64,000 nt of DNA from Nocardioides sp. Root682. GTDB taxonomy: Bacteria > Actinomycetota > Actinomycetes > Propionibacteriales > Nocardioidaceae. Below the pieces are notes generated by a model. That model made no database searches, was not told where the DNA came from, and saw only the letters and a list, made by a program, of their open reading frames with translations. Shown piece by piece: positions 9,352 to 17,702 of this stretch. The DNA is taken from contig NZ_LMHJ01000001.1 of assembly GCF_001427795.1 (NCBI RefSeq), forward strand, positions 419,773 to 483,772. The letters are read 5' to 3'. Within the stretch, counting starts at the first letter, position 1, and the number at the start of each line of letters is the position of its first letter. Position numbers and translations under genes: made by a program.

Positions 9352-10611
9352 ATGAGCGACCAGGGTCTGTCCATTTTCGACGACGAGCCGAACCCCAGCC
9401 AGGAGCCCAAGCACGTGAGCACCAAGGCCACAGACGACGAGCCGACCCAGGTCATCCCTGCCGTGAGCCCTGCTCCGGCAGCGCGCCCGCAGGCGACTGC
9501 CCCCGCCCGCGCGGCCCAGACGGCCGCCCAGGCCCGTCCCCGCACCGCAGCCACCCCGTCGGCGTCCAGCCCCGCAGCCGGCGGCGCCCGCCCGGTCGGT
9601 TTCACCGGCACCCCGTCCTCCGGCGGCCTGCCGATCGTCCGCAAGGGCGGTTACGACCGCGACGCCGTCGACGCCCAGATCCGGACCCTCTCGAGCGAGA
9701 AGGCGACCCTGGGCGCCAGCCTGACCGAGTCCGAACAGCGCGTGATCGACCTCGAGAAGGAGGTCGCCCGACTCAAGTCCGACCTCTCCGAGTCCGAGGC
9801 TCCCTCGTACGCCGGCCTCGGTGGTCGCGCCAGCGCAATGCTTCGCCTCGCCGAGGAGGAGACCAGCGAGATCCGCGCCGGCGCCGAGGCCGACGCCGCA
9901 GAGATCCGCGAGCAGGCCGCCCGCGACGCCAAGGCGATCCGCGCCGAGGCGGCCCGCGAGGCCGACGACATGCGTGCGGTCCAGCTGCGTGAGCTCGAGG
10001 AGAACCGGACCCGCCTGCTCACTGACGCCGAGCAGGAGCGAGCGCTGGCCAAGAGCGAGGCTGCCGACATGCTTGCTGCCGCGCGCCGCGAGGCCGACCA
10101 GCTGCGCCTCGCCGCCCAGCAGGAGGCCTCCGAGCAGCGCAGCCAGGCCCAGCGCGAGGTCGAGCAGGCCCGTGCCGCCGCGGACCGCGAGGTCCAGGAG
10201 GCCCGTCGTGCACTGGCCGTGGAGAAGGAGCGGCTCGCCCGCGAGGCGACCGACCACCACAACACCGCCGTTGCCGAGACACGTCGCCTGGTCGAGGAGT
10301 CCGAGCAGCGGGCATCCGCGGCCGAGGCGCGCGCGACCGAGGCCAGCAAGCAGGCCACCGAGAACCGCTCCGCAGCCCAGGTCGAGTCTGAGGCTCTCCT
10401 CGCCCGCGCCCGCCGCGAAGCGGAGCAGATCGTCGTGTCCGCCCGCACCCAGGCCGAAGCCATCACCGCCAGCGGTGACGCCGAGGTGCAGCGCGAGGTC
10501 GCTGCCAAGCGTGCCGAGCTCGACCGCCTCACCAAGCGCCGCGACGCGATCACCGCCCAGCTCTCCTCGCTCGCCGACCTCGTGGCCGGATTCGGCGAGG
10601 ACGACAGTTGA
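9352..10611 (+). CDS. FilP/Scy-like coiled-coil cytoskeletal protein (DivIVA-related)
   Basis: This 419-residue protein begins with a Pro/Ala-rich disordered region (about 1-95). It has a DivIVA-like segment GGYDRDAVDAQI near 100, then AGLGGRASAMLRLAEEE, a signature resembling Streptomyces FilP/Scy, followed by about 260 residues of Ala/Glu/Arg-rich coiled coil. Such proteins form filaments or scaffolds organising polar growth. The ATG at 9352 is preceded by AGGGAGG. In Streptomyces, as I recall, scy and filP lie beside meaB, thiolase and mce genes, so the neighbourhood is conserved. The stop overlaps the start of the next gene. The exact role here is inferred. Confidence 0.8.
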   Translation: MSDQGLSIFDDEPNPSQEPKHVSTKATDDEPTQVIPAVSPAPAARPQATAPARAAQTAAQARPRTAATPSASSPAAGGARPVGFTGTPSSGGLPIVRKGGYDRDAVDAQIRTLSSEKATLGASLTESEQRVIDLEKEVARLKSDLSESEAPSYAGLGGRASAMLRLAEEETSEIRAGAEADAAEIREQAARDAKAIRAEAAREADDMRAVQLRELEENRTRLLTDAEQERALAKSEAADMLAAARREADQLRLAAQQEASEQRSQAQREVEQARAAADREVQEARRALAVEKERLAREATDHHNTAVAETRRLVEESEQRASAAEARATEASKQATENRSAAQVESEALLARARREAEQIVVSARTQAEAITASGDAEVQREVAAKRAELDRLTKRRDAITAQLSSLADLVAGFGEDDS

Positions 10612-11753
10612 GCGCACCTGACGCCGATGGCGTGATCGAGGACGGCGTCCTGGAGCACGCCGGGATCGACCCGGCCGCACCCGTCGAGGCCGCCACGCCG
10701 CCGTACGGCGAACCGGGCAAGCCGTTCGACCGACGCTCCCCGTTCTACTACGGGTTCGTCGGTGCGCTCGGTGCGTTGATCGCCTACTGGCTGTTCCAGG
10801 CGCTCCTCGGCATCGGCTCGGTGCTGATGCTGGTCGTCGTCTCGTTCTTCCTCGCCGCCGGGCTGAACCCGTCGGTGGAGTTCCTGGAGCGGCGCGGCCT
10901 GCGTCGGTCGTTCGCGGTGACGCTGGTCATCGTGATCGCGCTCGCGATGGTGGGCCTGTTCCTGGTCGCGATCGTCCCGGTCATCACCGACCAGATCACC
11001 GCGATCACCAACAGCGCACCGGGCTGGCTCGACGAGCTCAAGAAGAACGACCGGATCCAGGACCTCAACCGCGAGTACGACCTCATCGACAAGGCCCAGG
11101 CCAAGATCGAGGACGGCGACTTCCTGTCGAGCATCTTCGGCGGCGTGCTGGGTGTCGGCCTGAAGATCCTCTCGGCGCTGTTCAACGTCTTCATCATCCT
11201 GGTCCTGACGCTGTACTTCCTCGCGTCGCTGAAGACCACGACGGGCGCGCTCTACAAGCTGGCTCCGGCCTCGCGTCGCGACCGGGTCGCCAAGCTCGGC
11301 GACAAGGTGATCCACAACATCGGCGGCTACGTCTCGGGCGCCTTCCTGGTGGCCCTCAGCGCCGGTATCACCTCCCTGCTGTTCCTCTCCTTCACCGAGA
11401 TCCGCGAGTACGCCGTCGCCCTGGCCTTCGTCGTCGCCGTGCTCGACGTCATTCCGATGATCGGCGCCACGATCGGCGCCATCCTCGTGTGCGCGATCGC
11501 TTTCGCGACCGACGTGAAGACCGGCATCGCGTGCGTGATCTTCTACGTGATCTACCAACAGGTCGAGAACTACGTGATCTACCCGCGGGTGATGAGCAAG
11601 TCCGTCGACCTGCCGGGCGCGGTGATCGTGATTGCCGCGCTGGTCGGTGCCGGGCTGCTCGGCGTCGTGGGCGCCCTGCTGGCGATCCCCGTGGCCGCCG
11701 CCATCCTGCTGATCCTCCGCGAGGTCGTGGTCAAGCGCCAGGACGCGCTCTGA
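10608..11753 (+). CDS. AI-2E family transporter
   Basis: The 381-residue integral membrane protein has about eight predicted helices and the family C-terminal region with VLDVIPMIGATIGAI and YQQVENYVIYPRVM. The family (PF01594) is broad: members export autoinducer-2, act as Na+/H+ antiporters, or have unknown substrates, so the substrate cannot be named. The start is a TTG that shares TTGA with the stop of the coiled-coil gene, so the two are translationally coupled. That tight coupling to a cytoskeletal protein is noteworthy. An ATG at 10627 is out of frame. Confidence 0.88.
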   Translation: MSAPDADGVIEDGVLEHAGIDPAAPVEAATPPYGEPGKPFDRRSPFYYGFVGALGALIAYWLFQALLGIGSVLMLVVVSFFLAAGLNPSVEFLERRGLRRSFAVTLVIVIALAMVGLFLVAIVPVITDQITAITNSAPGWLDELKKNDRIQDLNREYDLIDKAQAKIEDGDFLSSIFGGVLGVGLKILSALFNVFIILVLTLYFLASLKTTTGALYKLAPASRRDRVAKLGDKVIHNIGGYVSGAFLVALSAGITSLLFLSFTEIREYAVALAFVVAVLDVIPMIGATIGAILVCAIAFATDVKTGIACVIFYVIYQQVENYVIYPRVMSKSVDLPGAVIVIAALVGAGLLGVVGALLAIPVAAAILLILREVVVKRQDAL

Positions 11754-11788
11754 TCCCATTGGAGCGAGCGCGTCTTCGGCGCAGCCCG

Positions 11789-11802
11789 GGCAGCAAGCTG
11801 CC
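11789..11802 (+). terminator. Short hairpin after the AI-2E transporter
   Basis: GGCAGC-AA-GCTGCC forms a 6-bp stem 36 nt after the transporter stop. There is no U-run, so this is a weak terminator candidate. The 109-bp spacer also holds TAGACT (11831-11836), a possible -10 box for the next gene. Confidence 0.35.
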
Positions 11803-11862
11803 GCCGACGCCTCCCGCCACGCTGCCGCTCTAGACTTTTCTGCGACGACGAAGGGCAGGACC

Positions 11863-12588
11863 ATGTGCTTCTCCGCGGAGATGGATCTCGCCGCCGGCCT
11901 GGTGATCACGGGTATCGGAGTCAACACGCTGCGCCAGGTGCGCACGCCCGACCAAGTACCCCTGGCGATGTTGCCCCTGGTCTTCGGCGCCCACCAGCTC
12001 ATCGAGACCCTGGTCTGGTGGAACCTCGAGGGCCACGTGTCCGATGCAGTCGGTGACCTGGCGGCCTGGATCTACGCAGCGATCGCACTGGTCGTGGTTC
12101 CGCTGCTGGTGCCAGTGGCGTTCCTGCGCGCCGGCACGGCCCCGAGCCCGCTCGTCGGCCGGATCTTCGTGGGTGCCGGGGCGCTCGCTGCACTGCTCGG
12201 CCTGCACGCGCTGGGGTTCGGCGAACTGGCCCGGCGGATCGACGGGCACCACATCTCCTACGCCCCCGGCGACCCGTATGTCGTCGTCACCCTGTCGGCC
12301 TACGTCATCGCAACCTGTGCGCCGAGCCTCGTGGCCCGGAGCTCAGCGCTGCGCTGGTTCGGGGTCGGCAACCTCGCGGTCGTCGCCACGCTGGTGTGGC
12401 TCGACCAGAACGCCGTCATCTCCCTGTGGTGCGTGTGGGCCGCCTTCACCAGCGTGCTGATCAACCTGCACCTGCGCGGCGGGATCACCGCCGGTGACCG
12501 TCCGCTCCCCCAGCTTCACCCCGACCACGCCGACCAGGATCAGCGCACCGCCCAGGAACTGGACGGGCGAGGGGAGCTCACCGAGTAG
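11863..12588 (+). CDS. DUF6629 family membrane protein
   Basis: The 241-residue protein begins MCFSAEMDLAAG, the hallmark N-terminus of the DUF6629 family, and has about six predicted membrane segments. The function is unknown. The last 40 residues, from ITAGDRPLPQ onward, are hydrophilic, Asp/Gln/His-rich and unlike a membrane domain. They are encoded opposite the core of the convergent EamA gene, so the original stop may have been lost. The ATG at 11863 is preceded by AAGGGCAGGA. The two genes overlap by 246 bp. Confidence 0.75.
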   Translation: MCFSAEMDLAAGLVITGIGVNTLRQVRTPDQVPLAMLPLVFGAHQLIETLVWWNLEGHVSDAVGDLAAWIYAAIALVVVPLLVPVAFLRAGTAPSPLVGRIFVGAGALAALLGLHALGFGELARRIDGHHISYAPGDPYVVVTLSAYVIATCAPSLVARSSALRWFGVGNLAVVATLVWLDQNAVISLWCVWAAFTSVLINLHLRGGITAGDRPLPQLHPDHADQDQRTAQELDGRGELTE

Positions 12589-13434
12589 CGCCCAGGCCCA
12601 GACCACCGCGAGCACGACCTCGCTGAGGGCGACGAAGGATGCCAGCCGCGAGCCGAGGCGTCGACTGGCTGCGATGCCGGTGCCGTAGGCAAGGGCCGCG
12701 GTGACCAGGCCGAGCAGGACCAGCGGTACGACGACGCCGACATCCGCACCGGCGTAGGCGACCTGGGCATCGACCGCGTCGACCGGCAGCACGCCGACCA
12801 GCGCGAGCAGTCCGAGGAAGGCACCGCCCACGACCAGTCCGCCGGCGGCCAGTGCCATCGGTGGCAGTCCGCTGCGGTCGTCGGCCGAGATCACGAAGTA
12901 CGCCGCCGCGCCGACCATGGCGGCGAGCGCCCAGGCCGCGCCGGCCAGGTCGAAGTCGGCCCCGGAGAACAGGTCCAGCACCAGCAACAGCCCGACGGCT
13001 GCGACCACGGCGCCGAGCACGGTGATCCGGCCGGGACGCTGACCGTGCACCAGCCACATCCACACCACGACGGCCGCGGGAGCGGTGTACTCGATGAGGA
13101 GAGCGGGACCGACCTCCATCGTCCGCACGGCGGAGAAGTAGCAGAACTGTGCGCCGGCCACGGCCAGCGTGCCGTAGAGCAGCACCGTCGCTGCGTTGCG
13201 TCGCAGGACGCCCCAGCGGCCGCGCAGGGCCACGAGGCCGAACGGCAGCACCACCGCAGCGCCGATCGCGATCCTGATCAGGACGACGGCACCGGCGGTC
13301 CACCCTGCGTCGAGCAGCGGTCGGGCCAGGGCTCCCGACAGACCGAAGGCCGCCGCCGAGGTGAGCGCGAGGAGCAGGCCGGGTGCGGCGCGCGACACCG
13401 GGACGGCTTCGATGTCACGGGTCAACGTCGTCAT
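12343..13434 (-). CDS. EamA family (drug/metabolite) exporter
   Basis: This 363-residue protein has ten predicted helices in two EamA repeats, the architecture of DMT-superfamily exporters of amino acids or metabolites. The membrane domain ends near GALILVGVVGVKLGE. A hydrophilic tail of about 60 residues follows, encoded opposite the DUF6629 gene, and it has no obvious counterpart in the family. A TTGACA/TACGGT promoter with a 17-bp spacer ends 8 nt before the ATG. The divergent neighbour is a CGNR-type regulator sharing the 38-bp promoter region and probably controlling this exporter. The substrate is unknown. Confidence 0.85.
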   Translation of the reverse strand: MTTLTRDIEAVPVSRAAPGLLLALTSAAAFGLSGALARPLLDAGWTAGAVVLIRIAIGAAVVLPFGLVALRGRWGVLRRNAATVLLYGTLAVAGAQFCYFSAVRTMEVGPALLIEYTAPAAVVVWMWLVHGQRPGRITVLGAVVAAVGLLLVLDLFSGADFDLAGAAWALAAMVGAAAYFVISADDRSGLPPMALAAGGLVVGGAFLGLLALVGVLPVDAVDAQVAYAGADVGVVVPLVLLGLVTAALAYGTGIAASRRLGSRLASFVALSEVVLAVVWAWALLGELPSPVQFLGGALILVGVVGVKLGERTVTGGDPAAQVQVDQHAGEGGPHAPQGDDGVLVEPHQRGDDREVADPEPAQR

Positions 13435-13440
13435 GACTCA

Positions 13441-13472
13441 TGACCGTACACCGGGTGCGGTAACCTGTCAAA
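13441..13472. promoter_or_regulatory. Overlapping divergent promoters of the EamA exporter and CGNR regulator
   Basis: On the minus strand TTGACA (13471-13466) and TACGGT (13448-13443) with a 17-bp spacer face the exporter. On the plus strand TAACCT (13461-13466) ends 6 nt before the regulator GTG. The plus -10 and the minus -35 share a base, so both promoters can hardly be used at once. Both transcripts look leaderless or nearly so. Confidence 0.6.
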
Positions 13473-14012
13473 GTGGTTTTCGCCCATGACACCAACATGT
13501 CGCTCCAGGCAGCCGTCGCCCTCGTGAACTCGGCCGTGGAGCCGGTCACCCTCACCACGATCGAAGAGCTGGACGACTTCTACGGCGAGCACGCCTACAG
13601 CGGTCGGCACGACGGCGACCAGGCCGAGCTCGACGCCGTCCACGCGATCCGCCCCCAGCTGCGGGCGTTGATGACGGCCGACCGCGACGGCGCGGTGGCC
13701 CTGCTCAACGCGATGTTGCTCGAGGCAGGTGCGCTCCCCCAGCTCAAGCGCCACGACGGGATCGACTGGCACCTGCACGCGATCGGCAACGACCGCCCGT
13801 TCGCGGAGCGAATCGTCGTGGAGACGGCGATGGCGATGATCGACGTCGTGCGCGCCGACGAGATGTCCCGTTTCAGCCTGTGTGCGGACGAAGGCTGCGA
13901 CGGCGTCGTACTCGACCTGTCACGGAACCGGTCCAAGCGGTTCTGCTCCGTGACGTGCGGAAACCGCAATGCCGTGGCCGCCTACCGGGCGCGCCAGGCA
14001 GAGGCTGAGTGA
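13473..14012 (+). CDS. CGNR zinc finger (ABATE domain) putative regulator
   Basis: This 179-residue protein has an N-terminal ABATE-type domain (residues 1 to about 125) and a C-terminal CGNR zinc finger, with cysteines in LCADEGCDG and FCSVTCGNRNAVAAYRAR. The family is presumed to bind DNA as stress-linked transcription factors, but few are characterised. The start is GTG at 13473, 6 nt after TAACCT. The shared, overlapping promoter with the EamA exporter suggests it regulates that gene. Confidence 0.88.
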   Translation: MVFAHDTNMSLQAAVALVNSAVEPVTLTTIEELDDFYGEHAYSGRHDGDQAELDAVHAIRPQLRALMTADRDGAVALLNAMLLEAGALPQLKRHDGIDWHLHAIGNDRPFAERIVVETAMAMIDVVRADEMSRFSLCADEGCDGVVLDLSRNRSKRFCSVTCGNRNAVAAYRARQAEAE

Positions 14013-14091
14013 ACGAACGCCCGATGACGGGCGTGTGACAACTGCTCGGGGGGTCTGTTCAGCACCGGCTCGCTGGGACAGTATCGCCACC

Positions 14092-15246
14092 ATGACACGC
14101 ATGCTCGGGCTGCGTCGGCGACCGCTCTGCGCCCTCCTCCTCATCCTCCTGGCCACTTCCCTGCTGCTCGTGGCTCCGCGGCCACAACCGGCGTCGGCTG
14201 CCACACCGATCACCGTCGCGCAGGCGATCGCGACCCAGAACTCCTCCGCCGCGACGGTCCGCGGGTACGTCGTCGGGCAGCCGACCGCGACCTCGACCGT
14301 CGTCCGCAGCAACTTCCCGAACGACTACGCCCTTGCCCTGGCGGACTCCCCCGGCACCACGGCGACCGGATCGATGATCTACGTCCAGATCCCCTCGGCG
14401 TTCCGGGCGACCTTCGGCCTGAAGACCAACCCGTCGCTGCTCGGCAAGCAGATCGACGTGACGGGCACGCTGGCGTCGTACTTCTCCCACCCGGGACTCA
14501 CCGGAGGCAGCGCGTTCGCGCTCGTCGGCAGCGACCCCGACCCGGACCCGGGTGACCCGAGCATCCCCGCGGGCTACTACGACCCCGCAGCGGGCAAGAC
14601 CGGCGCCGCGCTGGCGACCGCGCTGTACGGGATCATCGACGGCAACACACGCCTGACGTACACGCAGGTCTGGGAGGCGCTGAAGGTGACCGACGCCGAC
14701 CCGAACAACTCCGCGAACGTCATCGAGTTCTACTCCGGCCGCTCGGTCCCCAAGTCCACCAACGGCGGCGACCCCGACGACTGGAACCGCGAGCACACGT
14801 GGCCGCAGAGCCACGGTGACTTCGGTACGACGGCCGGCCCCGGCACGGACCTGCACCACCTGCGGCCCGAGGACGTCACCGTCAACTCCACCCGCGGCAA
14901 CAAGGACTTCGACAACGGCGGCTCGGCGGTCTCCCAGTGCGCGGACTGCTTCACCGACGCCGACTCGTTCGAACCCCGCGACTCGGTCAAGGGCGACGTC
15001 GCCCGCGGCCTGATGTACATGGCCGTGCGCTACGAAGGGGGCGACGGGTTCGCCGACCTCGAGCTGAACAACCTGGTCAACGGCTCCGTCCCGCTGCTCG
15101 GCAAGATCTCCGTCCTGCTCGCATGGCATGCCGCCGACCCGGTCTCCGCTGCCGAGCGCGCCCGCAACAGCAGGATCTACGCCAACTACCAGGGCAACCG
15201 GAACCCGTTCATCGACCACCCGGAGTACGCCGAAGCGATCTGGTAG
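14092..15246 (+). CDS. Secreted endonuclease I family nuclease with an N-terminal OB-like domain
   Basis: The 384-residue protein has a signal peptide (Arg-rich start, Leu-rich core, ASA-A cut near 37). A domain of about 105 residues with ATVRGYVVG follows, resembling DUF6359/OB-fold modules of extracellular nucleases. After the linker DPDPDPGDPS comes an endonuclease I domain with the His-Me motif NREHTWPQSHG. It probably degrades extracellular DNA or RNA for nutrients. No ribosome site is clear at 14092 or at the in-frame ATG 14101. The two stops of this gene and the convergent hydrolase flank a repeat hairpin. Confidence 0.85.
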   Translation: MTRMLGLRRRPLCALLLILLATSLLLVAPRPQPASAATPITVAQAIATQNSSAATVRGYVVGQPTATSTVVRSNFPNDYALALADSPGTTATGSMIYVQIPSAFRATFGLKTNPSLLGKQIDVTGTLASYFSHPGLTGGSAFALVGSDPDPDPGDPSIPAGYYDPAAGKTGAALATALYGIIDGNTRLTYTQVWEALKVTDADPNNSANVIEFYSGRSVPKSTNGGDPDDWNREHTWPQSHGDFGTTAGPGTDLHHLRPEDVTVNSTRGNKDFDNGGSAVSQCADCFTDADSFEPRDSVKGDVARGLMYMAVRYEGGDGFADLELNNLVNGSVPLLGKISVLLAWHAADPVSAAERARNSRIYANYQGNRNPFIDHPEYAEAIW

Positions 15247-15304
15247 GTCGCGCAGCGACCGATCGCTGGTCGAGGAGGTCGCTCTGCGACCGTCTCGAGA
15301 CCCG
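15246..15304. repeat. Convergent-gene hairpin repeat, copy A (inverted), plus an extra hairpin
   Basis: The 39-bp repeat occupies 15264-15302 in reverse orientation. Its inner stem is GGTCGC-TCT-GCGACC, where the other two copies have GGTTGC/GCAACC, so both sides of one pair changed together. A second small hairpin, GGTCGC-GCA-GCGACC, sits at 15246-15260, starting on the last base of the endonuclease stop. The whole spacer between two convergent genes is made of these hairpins, which suits a two-way terminator. Confidence 0.75.
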
Positions 15305-16087
15305 TCAGTCGCCCAGGAAGCGCCGGAGCACCTCGACGAAGATCTCGGGGCGCTCGGAGTGCAGCCAGTGGCCGGCATCCTTGATGGTCACCTTGCGGTT
15401 GCGCGGGAACCAACGGTCCATCGCGGCGTCGTACTCCGGCTTGACGTAGTCGGAGCGACCACCAGCGAGCCACAGCACCGGTCCGTCGTACGGCGGCCGC
15501 CCGGCCAGCTGGGCCTCGGGCCAGCCGCTGAGGACCGGGAGGTCGCGGGCGAGCACGTCGAGGTTCATCTGCCAGCTCCAGCCACCGGGCGCGGCCGGGT
15601 CGCGACGGAGGTTCTGGAGCAGGAACGACCGCACGGTCGTGTCGGGAACAGCCGGCTCGAGCAGCCGGTCGGCGTCGGCGCGGTGCACGACCTGCGTCAG
15701 GTCCATCCCGCTCATGGCGGCGATGTAACCCGGGAACTCCCGGCTCGCCGCGTAGCTGACCGGGGAGATGTCGGCGACGCAGAGCCGCTCGACGCGGTCG
15801 GGGTGCAGGAGCGCGAGCACCATGGCGACCTTGCCGCCGAGCGAATGGCCCACGACGGTCGCCGGGCCGTCGGACAGCAGGTCGGCCACCTGCTCCGCCG
15901 CCTCGGTGAAGTCGAATCGCTCGGGCCATGGCGAGCGCCCGTGGTGGGGCAGGTCGACCAGCAGCACCTGGTGCCGCTCCGCGACCTGCTTGGCGATCTG
16001 GGTCCAGTTCTTCCCCTGGCCGAACAGCCCGTGCAAAAAGACCACACGGCTCCCGGTCGTGCCGAGAGCCGTGTGGTGAAGCGTCAC
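15305..16087 (-). CDS. Alpha/beta hydrolase (YbfF-like esterase)
   Basis: This 260-residue serine hydrolase has the oxyanion segment FLHGLFGQGKNW, the nucleophile elbow GHSLGGK (S82), an acidic residue in LAGGRSDYV and the histidine in KDAGHWLHSERPE. The resemblance is to YbfF-type acyl-CoA or short-chain esterases, and the physiological substrate cannot be read from sequence. It starts 9 nt after the hydroxyacyl-CoA dehydrogenase stop, so it probably shares that transcript and may act on CoA thioesters or related esters. Confidence 0.87.
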   Translation of the reverse strand: MTLHHTALGTTGSRVVFLHGLFGQGKNWTQIAKQVAERHQVLLVDLPHHGRSPWPERFDFTEAAEQVADLLSDGPATVVGHSLGGKVAMVLALLHPDRVERLCVADISPVSYAASREFPGYIAAMSGMDLTQVVHRADADRLLEPAVPDTTVRSFLLQNLRRDPAAPGGWSWQMNLDVLARDLPVLSGWPEAQLAGRPPYDGPVLWLAGGRSDYVKPEYDAAMDRWFPRNRKVTIKDAGHWLHSERPEIFVEVLRRFLGD

Positions 16088-16096
16088 GCGTGAAGA

Positions 16097-17269
16097 CTAC
16101 TTCGCGTAATTGTGGAACCCTGCGCCGGTCTTGCGACCCAGCTCGCCGGCGTCGACCTTGGCGACCAGCGTCTTGGCCGGCGCGAAGCCCGGCTCGGCGA
16201 ACTCGGTGAAGAGCTCCTTCTGGATGGCCAGCGACACGTCGTTGCCGACCACGTCGAGCAGCTCGAACGGACCCATCGGGAGACCCGCGGTCTCCTTGAT
16301 GGCGGCGTCGATGGTCGTCAGCTCGACGCCCGACTCGCTGAGCGTCACCGCGTCGTTGAGGTACGGGAAGAGCAGCAGGTTGACGATGAAGCCCGCGCGG
16401 TCGCCGGCGGAGACGCCGACCTTGCCCACGTTGGCGGTGAGCGCACGGACCGTCTCGTCGACGTCGGCGGACGTCGCGGAGGTCGTGATGATCTCGACCA
16501 GCTTCATCACCGGCGCGGGGTTGAAGAAGTGCATGCCGATGACGTCCTCGGGACGGCTCGTGGCCTCGCCGAGCTGGGTGATCGGGAGCGAGGAGGTCGT
16601 GGTCGCGAGGATCGCGCCGGGCTTGGTGATCTTGTCGAGGTCGCGGAACAGCTCGAGCTTGATCTCCAGGTCCTCCGCGATCGCCTCGACGACGATGTCG
16701 ACGTCGCCCAGGGCCTCGCGCTCGGTCGAGCCGGTCAGGCGGCCGAGCAGGTCAGCTTTGTCGTCCTCGGTGCCCTTGCCCTTGGCGATGGCGCGGTCGA
16801 GGTTCTTGGTGATGTAGCCGATCACGCCGTCGAGCTTGTCCTGGCTGCGGCCGACGTACACGACGTCGTACCCGGCCTGGGCGAAGACCTGGACGATGCC
16901 CGAGGCCATCGTGCCCGTGCCGACGACGCCGACGCGGTTGATGTCGTGCTTGAAGGTGGGCGTGGCGCTCTCACCGGCGGCCGCAGCCTCCTCGGCGAAG
17001 GTGCGGCCGTCGGCGGCCAGCTTCTCCAGGAGGTCGGCCGGCTGGTGCAGGTGGTCACCGGTCTCGGCGAAGCGGGCGGCCAGCAGGTCACGGACCTGGG
17101 CGGCGCCGATCTCGTCGACCACGGTCAGCGGTCCCTTGGGGTAGCCGCAGCCGAAACGCATCGCTGCGTCGATGTCGGTCACCGAGGCGTAGCCCGACTC
17201 GTAGGTGCGCACCGCGTGGTTGAGGTACGGAAGCACCAGCGTGTTGAAGATCTGCTCGCTCGAAGTCAT
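16097..17269 (-). CDS. 3-hydroxyacyl-CoA (3-hydroxybutyryl-CoA) dehydrogenase with an extra N-terminal 3HCDH domain
   Basis: It oxidises or forms 3-hydroxyacyl-CoA with NAD(P). Residues about 112-290 are the Rossmann domain with [11 protein letters not shown] and the catalytic histidine in [11 protein letters not shown]. Residues about 295-390 are the helical 3HCDH domain with [11 protein letters not shown] and [14 protein letters not shown]. Unusually, residues 1-100 look like a second copy of that helical domain ([24 protein letters not shown]) placed before the Rossmann domain. Common single-unit enzymes have about 285 residues; this has 390. The EMC motif at 17302-17317 suggests a role in making crotonyl-CoA for CcrA. 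Confidence 0.9.
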   Translation of the reverse strand: MTSSEQIFNTLVLPYLNHAVRTYESGYASVTDIDAAMRFGCGYPKGPLTVVDEIGAAQVRDLLAARFAETGDHLHQPADLLEKLAADGRTFAEEAAAAGESATPTFKHDINRVGVVGTGTMASGIVQVFAQAGYDVVYVGRSQDKLDGVIGYITKNLDRAIAKGKGTEDDKADLLGRLTGSTEREALGDVDIVVEAIAEDLEIKLELFRDLDKITKPGAILATTTSSLPITQLGEATSRPEDVIGMHFFNPAPVMKLVEIITTSATSADVDETVRALTANVGKVGVSAGDRAGFIVNLLLFPYLNDAVTLSESGVELTTIDAAIKETAGLPMGPFELLDVVGNDVSLAIQKELFTEFAEPGFAPAKTLVAKVDAGELGRKTGAGFHNYAK

Positions 17270-17301
17270 GGCCCGGATTCTCGCAGTCGGAGGGGCCCGT
17301 G

Positions 17302-17317
17302 ACTACCCGTCGGTAAC
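17302..17317 (-). promoter_or_regulatory. Putative EMC-regulon operator upstream of the hydroxyacyl-CoA dehydrogenase
   Basis: Read on the minus strand the site is GTTACC-GACG-GGTAGT, with its right arm overlapping TAGTCA (17305-17300), a possible -10 box 30 nt before the ATG. It matches the motif found before ecm, ccrA and the thiolase. Confidence 0.55.
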
Positions 17318-17362
17318 AATCTGGACACAACGAGAGGGACATCACACGTCCGATCGTCGAGG

Positions 17363-17677
17363 TCAGCCCCGCCGAGCCGACAGGTCGATCCGCACCACCT
17401 TCGAGCGAGACGTCTGGCCCCGCACCAGCGTGACCGCCGACTTCGGCACGCCGACCTCCTTGGCCAACCAGTGGAGCAGCTCCTCGTTCGCCCGGCCGTC
17501 GACCGGTGGCGAGGCGAGCCGGATCTTGAGCTCGCCACCGTCCACCCCCGTCGGCCCGACTACGCCGGTGCGCGAGGCACCCGGTTGCACGCGCACCGAG
17601 AGCAGCCAGGCCGTCGTGCTCCCGGCCCCATCAGTCAGCTCGGAGCGCCACCACGGACGGTCGGGCTCGATCTCCAC
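17363..17677 (-). CDS. DUF167 (YggU family) protein
   Basis: The 104-residue protein contains the conserved pattern [30 protein letters not shown] and [14 protein letters not shown] of the DUF167 family. The fold is known from structures but the function is not. It is divergent from nucS across only 25 bp, with a leaderless-type promoter for nucS in between. The reading frame is uninterrupted and of normal length. Confidence 0.88.
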   Translation of the reverse strand: MEIEPDRPWWRSELTDGAGSTTAWLLSVRVQPGASRTGVVGPTGVDGGELKIRLASPPVDGRANEELLHWLAKEVGVPKSAVTLVRGQTSRSKVVRIDLSARRG

Positions 17678-17688
17678 ACCCCGGACTG

Positions 17689-17694
17689 TAGATT
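17689..17694 (+). promoter_or_regulatory. -10 box of nucS
   Basis: TAGATT ends 8 nt before the nucS GTG, so transcription should begin at or next to the start codon and the mRNA should be leaderless. Confidence 0.5.
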
Positions 17695-17702
17695 CATCGC
17701 CC

